This document shows positions 8,662 through 17,334 of a DNA stretch of 33,835 nucleotides, piece after piece. The notes beneath the pieces are model-generated. The model worked only from the letters and a program-made list of their open reading frames with translations. It was not told the DNA's origin and did no database searches. The position numbers and the translations under genes were made by a program. The number at the start of each line of letters is the position of its first letter. The stretch's first letter is position 1. Origin of the DNA: JAUVXE01 sp964349355 (GTDB lineage: Bacteria > Actinomycetota > Coriobacteriia > Anaerosomatales > SLCP01); NCBI GenBank assembly GCA_964349355.1, contig CAYGFZ010000019.1:1-33835 (forward strand). The letters run 5' to 3'.

Positions 8662-9228
8662 GACGACACCGCAGTGCGTGCACAGCAGGCCGGGGCCCGG
8701 GTCGTGCGCCTGTCTGTCAACACGGGCAAGGGTGGAGCGCTCGACGCCGGACTCGCAGCCCTCGGCGATGAGCTTCCCGATGTCGTCGTGCTGCTCGACG
8801 GCGACCTCGGCGACAGCGCACTCCAAGGCGGCCTGCTGCTCGGCCCCGTGCTTGCCGACCAGATCGACATGAGCATCGCACGCTTCCCGCGCCCTGCGGG
8901 TAAGGCAGGCTTCGGCCTGGTGATGGGGCTGGCCCGCTGGGGCATCCGGCGACTCGGCGGTCCGTTCGACGCTCGGGCTCCGCTCTCTGGCCAGCGTGCC
9001 CTCAACCGGCACGCGATCGCGGCATGCACCCCGTTCGCAGGCGGTTACGGGGTCGAAGTCGCGCTCACCATACGCGCGCTACGGGCCGGCCTGCGACTCG
9101 CCGAGGTGGAGACCACCATGAAACATGCGGCGACCGGGCGAGATCTCACCGGCTTCCTGCACCGTGGCCGTCAGTTCGCGCACGTGGCCCGCACCCTGCT
9201 CGCTCTCGCCTTGGACCGCACGCGCTGA
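8662..9228 (+). CDS. GT2-family glycosyltransferase, N-terminus lost in gap
   Basis: The 188 residues after the gap look like the C-terminal two thirds of a family 2 glycosyltransferase of the dolichyl-phosphate-sugar synthase type. Visible are the nucleotide-sugar loop around VRLSVNTGKGGALDAGL, the acidic metal site VVLLDGDLGD, an acceptor-side segment APLSGQRALNRHAI, and GGYGVEVALTIRAL with its conserved Glu. The nucleotide-binding first strand and the start are in the gap. It would transfer a sugar from a nucleotide sugar to a lipid carrier or glycan; donor and acceptor are unknown. It follows murJ on the plus strand and ends 22 bases from the convergent steB stop, so it is probably part of the same envelope locus. 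Confidence 0.75.
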   Translation, partial: DDTAVRAQQAGARVVRLSVNTGKGGALDAGLAALGDELPDVVVLLDGDLGDSALQGGLLLGPVLADQIDMSIARFPRPAGKAGFGLVMGLARWGIRRLGGPFDARAPLSGQRALNRHAIAACTPFAGGYGVEVALTIRALRAGLRLAEVETTMKHAATGRDLTGFLHRGRQFAHVARTLLALALDRTR

Positions 9229-9250
9229 CGTACTCTGTGGAGTCCGACCG

Positions 9251-9970
9251 TCACTGGAGCGATGGCCAGGGGGCTATCGCGCCGTCCTCGTACCCGAAGT
9301 GGCCCGACGCACGTCCGGAGAGAACGTAGACGAGTGAGTACGTTCCCTCGGGCGTCCCTATGTGATCGACCCCCGACAACCCCTCCTCGACTGCTGCGGC
9401 TGCGACCCCTGTCGACTGTGAGGTGGCCTCGACGCCCAGCGCAGGAATCCCTGCATCCGCAAGGACCGCCGCGAGGGAGAGTGCGCCGGACTCCGGTCCC
9501 TCACCCAGCGCAGCGAGAGTCACGATGCCGCCGATCGGACGTGCCGGGTCGGCATCGCCATCAATCCGCAAGACCCCTGCGTCGTCGAGGCGGGCGGTCA
9601 GCGAACGCTCCGCCACCGGAGAAGCCCACTCTGCGCCGAGGACCGCGACGACCGCGTCGTAGAACTCGCCGGAATCGATCGGCGGATCCACAGTGTCGGT
9701 GACCACGGCGGAAATAGCGGGGTCGTCCAGGCCGAACCGCTCGGCNNNNNNNNNNNNNNNNNNNNNNNNNNNNNNNNNNNNNNNNNNNNNNNNNNNNNNN
9801 NNNNNNNNNNNNNNNNNNNNNNNNNNNNNNNNNNNNNNNNNNNNNACGATCGTTTCCTTCTGCCGATCGAGCGTCCCCCGCTCAACGACGATCGTGCCGA
9901 GCAACAGCCCGATCGACAGCGATAGGAACACCGCCACGAGCGATGCTATGTGGTACCTCAGGTTATACAT
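9251..9970 (-). CDS. steB: SteB / MctB-type copper transporter family protein, interrupted by gap
   Basis: The N-terminus MYNLRYHIASLVAVFLSLSI is typical of the MctB (DUF3186) family: one membrane helix at about residues 8-28 followed by coiled coil, with the rest outside the membrane. A 100-N gap at 9746-9845 removes the coiled-coil part. The C-terminal portion is readable (PIGGIVTLAAL, then YSLVYVLSGRASGHFGYEDG). Visible length is 239 codons including 33 unknown; the family is usually ~310, so the true gap is probably larger than 100. In Corynebacterium the steA-steB pair acts at the division site in cell separation; in Mycobacterium the homologue MctB (Rv1698) was linked to copper. GGGAG lies 5 bases before the ATG. 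It follows steA by 41 bases. Confidence 0.85.
   Translation of the reverse strand: MYNLRYHIASLVAVFLSLSIGLLLGTIVVERGTLDRQKETIXXXXXXXXXXXXXXXXXXXXXXXXXXXXXXXXXXAERFGLDDPAISAVVTDTVDPPIDSGEFYDAVVAVLGAEWASPVAERSLTARLDDAGVLRIDGDADPARPIGGIVTLAALGEGPESGALSLAAVLADAGIPALGVEATSQSTGVAAAAVEEGLSGVDHIGTPEGTYSLVYVLSGRASGHFGYEDGAIAPWPSLQ
9746..9845. other. Assembly gap (100 N) inside steB
   Basis: Exactly 100 N inside the steB reading frame. The frame happens to stay open across it, but the shortness of the resulting protein suggests the real missing length is greater than 100 bases. No duplicated sequence is seen at the edges. Confidence 0.95.
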
Positions 9971-10011
9971 CCATGCTCCCTATCGGGGTAGACTGCGCTG
10001 CCAGGCACCCG

Positions 10012-11133
10012 TCACACGCCGATCCAGGCACGCAGCCGGAGCAGCACGAGCCCGATCATCGAGCGGGCCATCGGCGAGATCGTGATGATCACCGACACCA
10101 CGACGAGCGCCGCGCCGGCGAGTAATATCAGGTCCGAGGGACCCACCGACGTACGATACAGCTTGTTGACACCCTTCGCATCGACAAGTTTCGGCCCCAC
10201 CTTCAAGCGGACGAGGAAGGTCGATGCCATACCCTTGCGCCCCTTGTCGAGGTACTCGACGAGATTCGCGTGCGTGCCGACCGCCACGATGAGATCGGCG
10301 CCCGCCTCATACGCGAGCAGAAGTGCAAGGTCTTCGCTGGTCGCGCCGATGGCCCACGGGATGCCGGTCACGTCGAGCGCGTCGAGACGCTCCATCGCGG
10401 GACACCTGCCGTCGGCGTACGCGTGTGCGATCAGTACCGCGCCCGCTTTGAGGGCCTCATCGCTCACCGAGTCCATGTCCCCGACGATGATATCGGGAGT
10501 GAATCCGGCTTCACGGATGGCGTCAGCCCCACCGTCGACCCCGATAAGCACAGGGCGCATCTCCCGGATGTAGGGCTTGAGGGCGGCAAGGTCTTCTTTG
10601 TAGTCGTAGCCGCGAACCACCACCAGCACGTGCCTGCCCGCGATCGGTACCGGGATCTCGGGGATACCGATCCCGCGCGCCAGAAGGTCCCGTTCCTTAT
10701 CCAGGAACTCGAGCGTGTTGCGTGCGAACCGATCCAGTTGGTCCCCCAGCCCCTCCGCCGCGGCCTCCATCGCCGCCTCGATGGAGACGACGGACAATAT
10801 GGTGCCCCGGGCCACGATCTCGCCTTCGAGCAGCAACTCCTCCCCCGCCACCTCGACTACAGCGCCCTCGGCCACCCGCTCGAACACCTCGGGGCCCACC
10901 CCGTCGAGAATCTGCACGCCGCCGCGCGCAAGCAGCAGCGGTCCGACGTTGGGGTAGGTGCCCGAGATCGACCGCGACGCGTTCACGACCACTTCCACGC
11001 CCGTCTCGAGCAACCCCTCGGCGCTCACACGGTCCATATCCACGTGATCGATGATGGCGATGTCGGTTCTGCCTAACCTCTTGACGAGATCCTTCGTGCG
11101 CCGGTCGAGCCGCGCCACTCCCTCGAATCTCAT
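10012..11133 (-). CDS. steA: Cytokinetic ring / cell separation protein SteA
   Basis: A 373-residue protein matching the SteA family (Rv1697 in Mycobacterium). The N-terminal half holds TDIAIIDHVDMDRVSAEGL and VVVNASRSISGTYPNVGP. A central domain resembles the thiamine pyrophosphokinase fold, with VLIGVDGGADAIREAGFTPD and IIVGDMDSVSD. Near the C-terminus one hydrophobic helix (about 342-366) follows LYRTSVGPSDLI. In Corynebacterium SteA localises at the division septum and works with SteB in cell separation, probably by controlling peptidoglycan hydrolases. The ATG shares one base with the recN stop (TGATG), a coupling arrangement. The order tlyA-nadK-recN-steA-steB is the same as Rv1694-Rv1698. 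Confidence 0.9.
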   Translation of the reverse strand: MRFEGVARLDRRTKDLVKRLGRTDIAIIDHVDMDRVSAEGLLETGVEVVVNASRSISGTYPNVGPLLLARGGVQILDGVGPEVFERVAEGAVVEVAGEELLLEGEIVARGTILSVVSIEAAMEAAAEGLGDQLDRFARNTLEFLDKERDLLARGIGIPEIPVPIAGRHVLVVVRGYDYKEDLAALKPYIREMRPVLIGVDGGADAIREAGFTPDIIVGDMDSVSDEALKAGAVLIAHAYADGRCPAMERLDALDVTGIPWAIGATSEDLALLLAYEAGADLIVAVGTHANLVEYLDKGRKGMASTFLVRLKVGPKLVDAKGVNKLYRTSVGPSDLILLAGAALVVVSVIITISPMARSMIGLVLLRLRAWIGV

Positions 11134-12776
11134 CAGCTCTTCCTCTCGCGCAACGCAGCGACCTGATCGAGCAGCTCCTCGGCATGCGCAAGACTCGTCT
11201 CGCTCTCGCTCCCTGCAAGCATCCGGGCGATCTCGGCGACTCTCGCATCCCCGGTCACCGGCTCCACCACGGTGACGGTGCGCTCGGCCTCCGTGCGCTT
11301 GCGTACCACGAGATGATGATCGGCGAACACCGCGACCTGCGGCAGATGAGTTATCACGAGCACCTGGTGATCTGGAGCGAGGCTCGCAAGACGGGCACCG
11401 ACGCTCAGTCCTGTCGCGCCGCCGATCCCTGCATCGACCTCGTCGAAGACGAGTACGGGCACCTCGTCCGCCTGGCCAAGCACTCCCTTGATTGCCAGCA
11501 TCACCCGAGATATCTCACCTCCCGAAGCGATCCTCGCGAGCGCGCGTGTCGGCTCGCCGAGAGCGGGCGCGAAACGGAACTCGATGCGCTCAGACCCGTC
11601 GGGTCCCCACGAATCGAACGCCAACTCCTCGAACGCGACCTCGAAGCGGGCACCGGCGAGATGCAACCCCTCGACCGCCTCGGTCAGCGCCGTCACGAAG
11701 CCATCCGCCGCCTCCCGGCGGACTTGGGCGAGGCGGGCTGCTGCCTCCTCCAGAGCGGCGCGGGCATGCCCGGCGCGCTCCTGCGCCGCCTGCACTGCCG
11801 CATCCCCGGTCTCGACCGACTCCAGAGCGACGCGAGCGTCATCGCGCGTACTCAGAACCGCATCGAGCGAAGGGCCGTACTTCTTCTTGAGGCCCGAAAG
11901 CTCGGCAAGTCGCGACTGCCGCTCCTCCAGGACCGCCGGGTCGTGCTCGACACCCTCGGCGTAGTGGCGGGCTTCGGAGGCGATGTCCTGTCCCTCAGCC
12001 ACAAGAGCACGCACCCGCGTGGCCAGTGCATCGAGCCTGGGGTCGAGGTCTGCGACGCGTTGCAGCGCCTCGAGAGCGCCTGCCGCGGCGTCGACGGCCG
12101 CCCCCTCTCCCGCAAGCCCCGACCTCACGAAGTGAGCTGCCTCGGCAAGTTGCTCGGCATTGATGAGAGCGGGCAATCCGCGCTCGATCTCCTCGTCCTC
12201 ACCTGGCTGCGGATCGACGCGCTCGATCTCGCCGAGGACGAAACGCAGGTAGTCCGCCCTCTGTTCGGCATCCCCGAGTAGGCTCTCGAGCCTCGCAAGT
12301 TCGGCTTTCGCACCGCCCCACGACTCTCGGGCCGCGCGGTAGGCCGCTATCGCCGCCTCTGTCGTATCGCCGCCGAACCTGTCGAGATAGCCGACGTGGC
12401 GAGCGGGTGTGAGCAGTGCCTGATGCTCGTGCTGTCCGTGGAGATCGACAAGGGGGCCGAGTCTGGCTGCAAGGGTCCCCACCGTCGCGATCGAGCCGTC
12501 AAGCGCGCACTTCGAGCGGCCGTCCGCCGATAGGCGGCGCTTCGCGACGACATCGGACCCGTCGACGGAAAACCGCCCTTCGACGACCGCTTCGGACGAG
12601 CCCGAGCGCACCATCGAAGAGTCGGCACGCTCGCCGACAAGCAGTTTCAGTGCCCCGACCAGCGCCGTCTTGCCCGCTCCGGTCTCACCCGTGAGCACAG
12701 TGACTCCCGGAGCGAACTCGATCCACGCCTCCTCGATCAGTGCGAAGTGCTGTACGTGCAGTTCTTCGAGCACCAC
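11133..12776 (-). CDS. recN: DNA repair protein RecN
   Basis: An SMC-like ATPase for double-strand break repair, 547 residues, near the family's ~550. The Walker A motif is TGETGAGKTALV at about 29-40. A long central coiled coil rich in Ala, Glu and Arg spans about 150-370. The ABC signature ASGGEISRVMLAIK and Walker B VLVFDEVDAGIGG lie at about 445-480, followed by a D-loop/His switch VLVITHLPQVA. It starts with a GTG that shares one base with the nadK stop (TAGTG), and its own stop shares one base with the steA ATG. It is thus translated as part of the nadK-recN-steA chain. No SOS-box-like operator is possible directly upstream because there is no intergenic space. Confidence 0.96.
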   Translation of the reverse strand: MVLEELHVQHFALIEEAWIEFAPGVTVLTGETGAGKTALVGALKLLVGERADSSMVRSGSSEAVVEGRFSVDGSDVVAKRRLSADGRSKCALDGSIATVGTLAARLGPLVDLHGQHEHQALLTPARHVGYLDRFGGDTTEAAIAAYRAARESWGGAKAELARLESLLGDAEQRADYLRFVLGEIERVDPQPGEDEEIERGLPALINAEQLAEAAHFVRSGLAGEGAAVDAAAGALEALQRVADLDPRLDALATRVRALVAEGQDIASEARHYAEGVEHDPAVLEERQSRLAELSGLKKKYGPSLDAVLSTRDDARVALESVETGDAAVQAAQERAGHARAALEEAAARLAQVRREAADGFVTALTEAVEGLHLAGARFEVAFEELAFDSWGPDGSERIEFRFAPALGEPTRALARIASGGEISRVMLAIKGVLGQADEVPVLVFDEVDAGIGGATGLSVGARLASLAPDHQVLVITHLPQVAVFADHHLVVRKRTEAERTVTVVEPVTGDARVAEIARMLAGSESETSLAHAEELLDQVAALRERKS

Positions 12777-13624
12777 TACCCCCGCAAGAACTCAGAGCCG
12801 ACGGCCTCATAGAACTCGCGGCCGTCGAGCTTCACGAGTAAGACATCGTGCTCACCACGGACGATCGACACAGAGTCGATGTCGCGGCGACAGGGCATCA
12901 CGGAGCCGTCAACAGAGACGCAGGCATCACGTCTCGCAGCGTCGGGGAGATGGATGTCGACGGTATCCGCCGGCCCGATGATCAGGGGTCGGGACGTCAG
13001 CGTGTGGGGGGCGGCAGGCGTGATCACGGCACATGATACATCGGGTGACACGATGGGCCCGCCCGCGGACAGCGAGTAGGCGGTCGAACCGGTCGCCGTG
13101 GCGGTGACGAGGCCGTCGCAGCGCAACCGCGACACGAGGGTGCCGTTGATGAAGAGCTCCGCTTCGATGACGCGCATTGCCGCGCTCCGCCCGACGTAGA
13201 CCTCGTTGAGCGCACGATAGGTACCGACCGCGCGGGCCGCCATGGTGACGGTCGCGGTCAGGGTCGACCGCCGCTCGATCCGTCCCTCTCCCGCCAGCGC
13301 CGCCTCCACCGACTCCCGCATCTTCGCGGCGTAGGCTCCGGTCAGAAACCCCAGCTTGCCGAAGTTGACTCCGAGTATCGGCACCTCGACGGGGGGGAGT
13401 TGGTGGACGGCCTTCAGGATCGTCCCATCGCCCCCGAGCGCGATGACGAGCACGGGCGTACCGATCTCTGTCGGGAATACGGCACACTCGGCGAGATCGC
13501 ATGCCTCGGCATCGTCTGCCGCCAACACCGGCTCGAAACCGGCGGTAGAAAGCCATGCGACGAGATCGCCTGCGGCCTGTACCGCGGCCGGGTTGGCGGT
13601 ATTGGGAACCAGCAGCACGCGCAC
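12776..13624 (-). CDS. nadK: NAD kinase
   Basis: Phosphorylates NAD to NADP, the only de novo route to NADP. The 282 residues fit the family. The GGDGT motif is at 64-68, followed by FGKLGFLT. The NE pair is at 140-141 (ALNEVYVGR), and DGLVTATATGSTAYSLSAGGP gives the second glycine-rich motif around 170-190. The GTG start at 13624 lies 4 bases after the tlyA stop, with AGGGGAG about 7 bases upstream. It sits between tlyA and recN as in both Mycobacterium and Bacillus; there is no argR/ahrC gene here, unlike Bacillus. Confidence 0.96.
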   Translation of the reverse strand: MRVLLVPNTANPAAVQAAGDLVAWLSTAGFEPVLAADDAEACDLAECAVFPTEIGTPVLVIALGGDGTILKAVHQLPPVEVPILGVNFGKLGFLTGAYAAKMRESVEAALAGEGRIERRSTLTATVTMAARAVGTYRALNEVYVGRSAAMRVIEAELFINGTLVSRLRCDGLVTATATGSTAYSLSAGGPIVSPDVSCAVITPAAPHTLTSRPLIIGPADTVDIHLPDAARRDACVSVDGSVMPCRRDIDSVSIVRGEHDVLLVKLDGREFYEAVGSEFLRG

Positions 13625-13628
13625 GATC

Positions 13629-14423
13629 TCACTCCCCTAGTTCGTTGTGTGCCGCAGCTACCACCGCGGCTGCATCGGTCTCCACGGACAGATCCGTGCG
13701 ATCCGCCCATACCCAGAACTCGATGTTACCTTCGGGACCCTTCAGTGGCGACCATGAAAGTCCACGAACCGCCAACCCGTGTCCGATGACAGTGTCCCTC
13801 GTCCGCTCGAGGACCTCGACGTGGATATCCGCACCACGTACCACACCCCTTTTTCCCACACGGCCCTTACCAGCCTCAAACTGAGGTTTAACCAGCGCCA
13901 TGAGCTGCCCCGAAGCGCCCAGGAGCGGTACGACATGAGGCAAGACGACCCCGAGCCCGATGAAGGAGACGTCGACCACCGCAAGGTCGAACGGTGCACC
14001 GATCTCACCGGGATCGGCGACCCGGATGTTGGTGCGCTCGAACACTCGAACCCTGCTGTCCTGGCGCAGGCTCCACGCAAGCTGCCCGTAGCCGACATCG
14101 ACCGCAGAGACAGATGCCGCTCCGCGCTGTAGCAGACAGTCAGTGAACCCGCCGGTCGACGCTCCGACATCGACCGCACTCATCCCCGCGACGTCGAGTC
14201 CGAAGGTATCCAGCGCGCCCGCGAGCTTCGAGCCGCCGCGGGACACGAAACGCGGACGTTGCGCCACCTCGAAAACGGTACCCTGCTCGACGGACTCACC
14301 TGCCTTACGCACCGGGCGGTCGCCGATTCGGACCTCGCCGGCCATTATCGCCGCTCGTGCCTGTTCTCGCGAGGGAAAAAGCCCCTGCTCAGCGAGTTCG
14401 ACGTCGGCTCGTCGTCTGGTCAT
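13629..14423 (-). CDS. tlyA: TlyA family 2'-O-methyltransferase (S4 + RrmJ-like)
   Basis: A 264-residue protein with an N-terminal S4 RNA-binding domain (about 5-62, with REQARAAIMAGEVRIGDRPV). A FtsJ/RrmJ-type SAM methyltransferase domain follows. Its SAM motif VDVGASTGGFTDCLLQRGA is at about 93-111, and catalytic-tetrad candidates are the Lys in SRGGSKL, the Asp in VVDVSFIG, and LVKPQFE. In mycobacteria TlyA methylates cytidines in 16S and 23S rRNA (capreomycin sensitivity). Start chosen at the ATG 14423 (MTRRRADVELAEQG); the frame is open to 14489, but the extra residues are not family-like. It overlaps the end of dxs by 35 bases. Confidence 0.92.
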   Translation of the reverse strand: MTRRRADVELAEQGLFPSREQARAAIMAGEVRIGDRPVRKAGESVEQGTVFEVAQRPRFVSRGGSKLAGALDTFGLDVAGMSAVDVGASTGGFTDCLLQRGAASVSAVDVGYGQLAWSLRQDSRVRVFERTNIRVADPGEIGAPFDLAVVDVSFIGLGVVLPHVVPLLGASGQLMALVKPQFEAGKGRVGKRGVVRGADIHVEVLERTRDTVIGHGLAVRGLSWSPLKGPEGNIEFWVWADRTDLSVETDAAAVVAAAHNELGE

Positions 14424-16529
14424 TGGTGACGTCCTTTGGATGCGGTCGGGCCGAGGACAGATCGGTGAATCTGCCGAGAACCGCACCATGGACGCCCTCG
14501 GCGGTCAGCCCGACCTCGGCGAGCAGCAGATCCATCGCGCCATGCGTGACGAAGCAGTCCGGTATCGATAGTCGCAGCACTGGCATGACGAGTCCAAGAT
14601 CCGAGAGTGCTTCGAGGACACCCGCGCCGACACCGCCTACACCGGTGTTCTCCTCGATCGTGACGACAAGATCGTGCGCCGAACCCGCCCACGAGATCAT
14701 CTCGAGGTCCANNNNNNNNNNNNNNNNNNNNNNNNNNNNNNNNNNNNNNNNNNNNNNNNNNNNNNNNNNNNNNNNNNNNNNNNNNNNNNNNNNNNNNNNN
14801 NNNNNNNNNNNATCGTGACGACAAGATCGTGCGCCGAACCCGCCCACGAGATCATCTCGAGGTCCATCGGCTTGATCCAGCGCATGTTCACCACACTGGC
14901 CGAGACCCCGTCTGCGGCGAGCAGGTCTGCGGCCGCCTCGGCCACACCCACCATGCGACCGGCAGCGAGCAAGGCGACATCGCCTCCCTCCCGGCGGATC
15001 TGAGCACGGCCGGCCTCGAGCACGGCAGGCTCGCTCGGCAACTCCACCCCTACGCCGCGCCCCCGCGGGTAGCGGATAGCGACCGGTCCGTCGGCTGCGA
15101 GCGCCGTATGCAGCATCTCAGTAAGCTCGGCCTCGTCGGCGGGAGCGAGCACCATCAGGTTCGGGACGCTGCGCAGGTATGTCAGGTCGAACACCCCGTG
15201 ATGGGTCGGGCCGTCCTCGCCCACAAGTCCGGCACGATCGAGGCAGAAGACCACGTGCAGGTTCTGCAGTGCAACATCCATGATGAGCTGGTCATATGCG
15301 CGCTGCATGAACGTCGAGTAGATGGCGACCACGGGCACGCGTCCTCCCGCAGCAAGTCCTGCGGCAAGTCCTACGGCATGCTGTTCGGCGATCCCGACAT
15401 CGAAGAAGCGGTCTGGATAGGCGGCTGCGAAAGCATCGAGACCGGTACCCGCAGGCATCGCGGCGGTGATCGCACAGATGCGGTCGTCGAGCGCCGCCTC
15501 GGCCAGAAGCGAGCGGCTGAACGCCTCGGTATAGGAAAGCGGCCCGGCGGACGAGCCGTTGACCTCGCCGGTCTCGATCTCAAACGGACTGATCCCGTGG
15601 AAGGTATCGGGCTTGTCCTCGGCGTGGGAGTAGCCCGTCCCCTTGCGGGTGACCACGTGGATGATGACCGGTCCGCTGACATGCTGCGCACGCTTGACCG
15701 CTGATTCGACCGCGCGGATGTCGTGTCCGTCGAGCGGCCCTACGTACTTGTGACCGAGCTCCTCGAAGAGCATGCCGGGAACGAGCAGCTGCTTGACGGA
15801 CTCCTTGGCAGCCTCGCCCGCAGCCACCATCACGGCCCCGAGCTTCGTGCGGGCCAGCGCACTCTCGACGTCATCGCGCAGGCGGTTGTAGCGCGGATCG
15901 AGCCTCACGCGAGCGAGGTAGCCGGCAAGTGCGCCGACGTTCTCGGCGATCGACATCTCGTTGTCGTTGAGGATGATGATCATTCGCGTGCCGAGGTGTC
16001 CGATGTGGTTGAGCGCCTCGAACCCCATGCCCCCCGTCATCGAACCGTCGCCGATGAGTGCGCACACGGTATGGTCCTCGCCCGCCGCGTCCCGCGCGGC
16101 AGCAAGGCCGAGGGCGACCGACAGAGAGTTCGAAGCGTGTCCGGTGTCGAAGACGTCGTACGGGCTCTCGGTGCGCTTGGGAAACCCGCATACCCCGCCG
16201 TACTGCCGCAGCGTATGGAATCCCTCGCGCCGTCCCGTCAGGAGCTTGTGAACGTAGGACTGGTGGCCGACATCCCACACGATCTTGTCGGCGGGGCAGT
16301 GAAGCGCAAGATGTAGCCCGAGGGTCAACTCGACGACCCCGAGATTCGGAGCCAGATGACCGCCGGTCAGCGCGACGGTGGCGACCAGGGTCTCGCGGAT
16401 CTCGGCAGCGAGTCTCTCCAACGCTGCATCGTCGAGCCGGTGCAGGTCCGCCGGTGAGGCGATGGAGTCTAGGATGCGATCATCGCTCAAGAAGTGGTCA
16501 TCTCCAACACTCGGTCGCCTGTCGTCCAC
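14389..16529 (-). CDS. dxs: 1-deoxy-D-xylulose-5-phosphate synthase, split by a false gap
   Basis: First enzyme of the MEP isoprenoid pathway; thiamine-diphosphate dependent. The large N-terminal part has GHQSYVHKLLTGR, the ThDP/Mg motif GDGSMTGG with its NDNEMSI partner, YVGPLDGHD, the catalytic Glu in DVGIAEQHA, and DGPTHHGVFD. The frame then enters a 100-N gap. The same 55 bases occur on both sides. Removing one copy plus the Ns (155 bases) gives 1,986 bases, divisible by 3, and one continuous 661-residue protein whose C-terminus (VVTIEENTGVGGVGAGVLEA ... IPDCFVTHG) is normal for Dxs. The start at GTG 16529 has GGAAGG 8 bases upstream; GTG 16538 overlaps that Shine-Dalgarno and is less likely. 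The C-terminal tail overlaps tlyA by 35 bases. Confidence 0.95.
14657..14711 (+). repeat. 55-base duplicate, left copy flanking dxs gap
   Basis: Starts ATCGTGACGACAAGATCGTG and ends CATCTCGAGGTCCA immediately before the Ns. It is identical over all 55 bases to 14812-14866. It encodes Dxs residues around DLEMISWAGSAHDLVVT on the minus strand. This is an unmerged contig-end overlap rather than a biological repeat. Confidence 0.95.
14712..14811. other. Spurious assembly gap (100 N) inside dxs
   Basis: Exactly 100 N between two identical 55-base flanks. The dxs protein is complete once the flanks are overlapped, so the true gap length is zero, or minus 55 counting the overlap. Confidence 0.95.
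14812..14866 (+). repeat. 55-base duplicate, right copy flanking dxs gap
   Basis: Second, identical copy of 14657-14711, beginning at the first base after the Ns. The exact length of 55 equals a commonly used de Bruijn k-mer size, which fits two graph edges that share one k-mer. Confidence 0.95.
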
Positions 16530-16601
16530 ATGACGCACCTTCCAGGATAGCCGTGTCCCGACACCCCCACAAAGGGACGTACTCCCACGGTCACCGGTAC
16601 G

Positions 16602-16856
16602 TTACGCTTCCGGCACGCTCCCGTCGTCCGTAGGTACGTCTTCGGCCTGGGGGTCCCCGCCCTCGGCCTCCTGCTCCTCGATCACGGTGCGCCACTCGGT
16701 GTGATCGGACAGCTCGGTACAGACGTTGGCCAATCGTACGCCCTCCTCGAGAAGATCGAGGCTCTGCTCCAGTGAGATATCCTTCTTGCGCACCTGAGAG
16801 ACGATCTCCTCCAGTCGCGCACGCGCCTGTGCGAAGTTGTACTGCCCGTCAGCCAT
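16602..16856 (-). CDS. xseB: Exodeoxyribonuclease VII small subunit
   Basis: An 84-residue helical protein with the family pattern: NFAQARARLEEIV near the N-terminus, then KKDISLEQSLDLLEEGVRLA. These form the two helices of the XseB coiled hairpin. The tail is acidic and low-complexity (EEQEAEGGDPQAEDVPTDDG), which is longer than usual. XseB binds the catalytic XseA to make the single-strand-specific exonuclease VII. The start at ATG 16856 (MADGQYNF) overlaps the nusB stop by 8 bases; the frame is open to 16901, but those residues do not fit. The partner gene xseA, normally directly upstream, is absent from this window. Confidence 0.88.
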   Translation of the reverse strand: MADGQYNFAQARARLEEIVSQVRKKDISLEQSLDLLEEGVRLANVCTELSDHTEWRTVIEEQEAEGGDPQAEDVPTDDGSVPEA

Positions 16857-17334
16857 CCGGCCCGCCGTCCTCCAGATCGAAATCCTCGTCACACTCGCCA
16901 CCGGTCTCGGCGATCCTGCCGAGGACTCCGTTCACGAACCTGGACGAATCCTCGCCACCATACGTCTTGGCCATCTCGACCGCCTCGTTGATCGACACCG
17001 AGACTGGAATAGCGTCGAGGTGCACTATCTCATAGGTCGCGAGTCGCAAGATGTTGCGATCCACGACCGGCATGCGCAGGACCGTCCAGTGCTTCGACGT
17101 CGATCCGATCACCTCGTCGACAGCCCCCATATTGGCTTCTACGCCCAGCACAAGAGACCTGCAGAACTCAGACAGCTCGCCGTCCTGAACGCTGTAAGAA
17201 CCGGACTGGAGTATGGAGGTCACGCTCTCGCCGGTGATGTCACTTTGGTAGAGGATCTGCAGCGCCTGCAGTCGTGCCCGTGTACGCTCCTGCATCCTCT
17301 CCCCGGGAAAAGCCCCGTCATCGCTCATGCTCAC
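16849..17334 (-). CDS. nusB: Transcription antitermination factor NusB
   Basis: An all-helical RNA-binding protein that, with NusE/S10, binds boxA of rRNA leaders. Here 161 residues, with TRARLQALQILYQSDI at the N-terminus, WTVLRMPVVDRNILRLATYE in the middle and IPVSVSINEAVEMAKTYGGE, then RFVNGVLGRIAE. All are typical of NusB. An acidic tail (CDEDFDLEDGGPDG) extends past the domain. Two start options exist: GTG 17334, which overlaps the Asp23 stop as GTGA, and ATG 17328. Neither has a strong Shine-Dalgarno, which fits translational coupling. Its place between asp23 and xseB matches Bacillus apart from missing folD and xseA. Confidence 0.95.
   Translation of the reverse strand: MSMSDDGAFPGERMQERTRARLQALQILYQSDITGESVTSILQSGSYSVQDGELSEFCRSLVLGVEANMGAVDEVIGSTSKHWTVLRMPVVDRNILRLATYEIVHLDAIPVSVSINEAVEMAKTYGGEDSSRFVNGVLGRIAETGGECDEDFDLEDGGPDG

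Noticed and set aside
9229..9250. ACTC-TGTG-GAGT between convergent GT2 and steB as a bidirectional terminator
   Set aside because: A 4-base stem without flanking A/T tracts.
16550..16570. GTGTC-CC-GACAC hairpin between xseB and dxs
   Set aside because: The loop is too short and no T-run follows; it is a small palindrome expected by chance in high-GC DNA.
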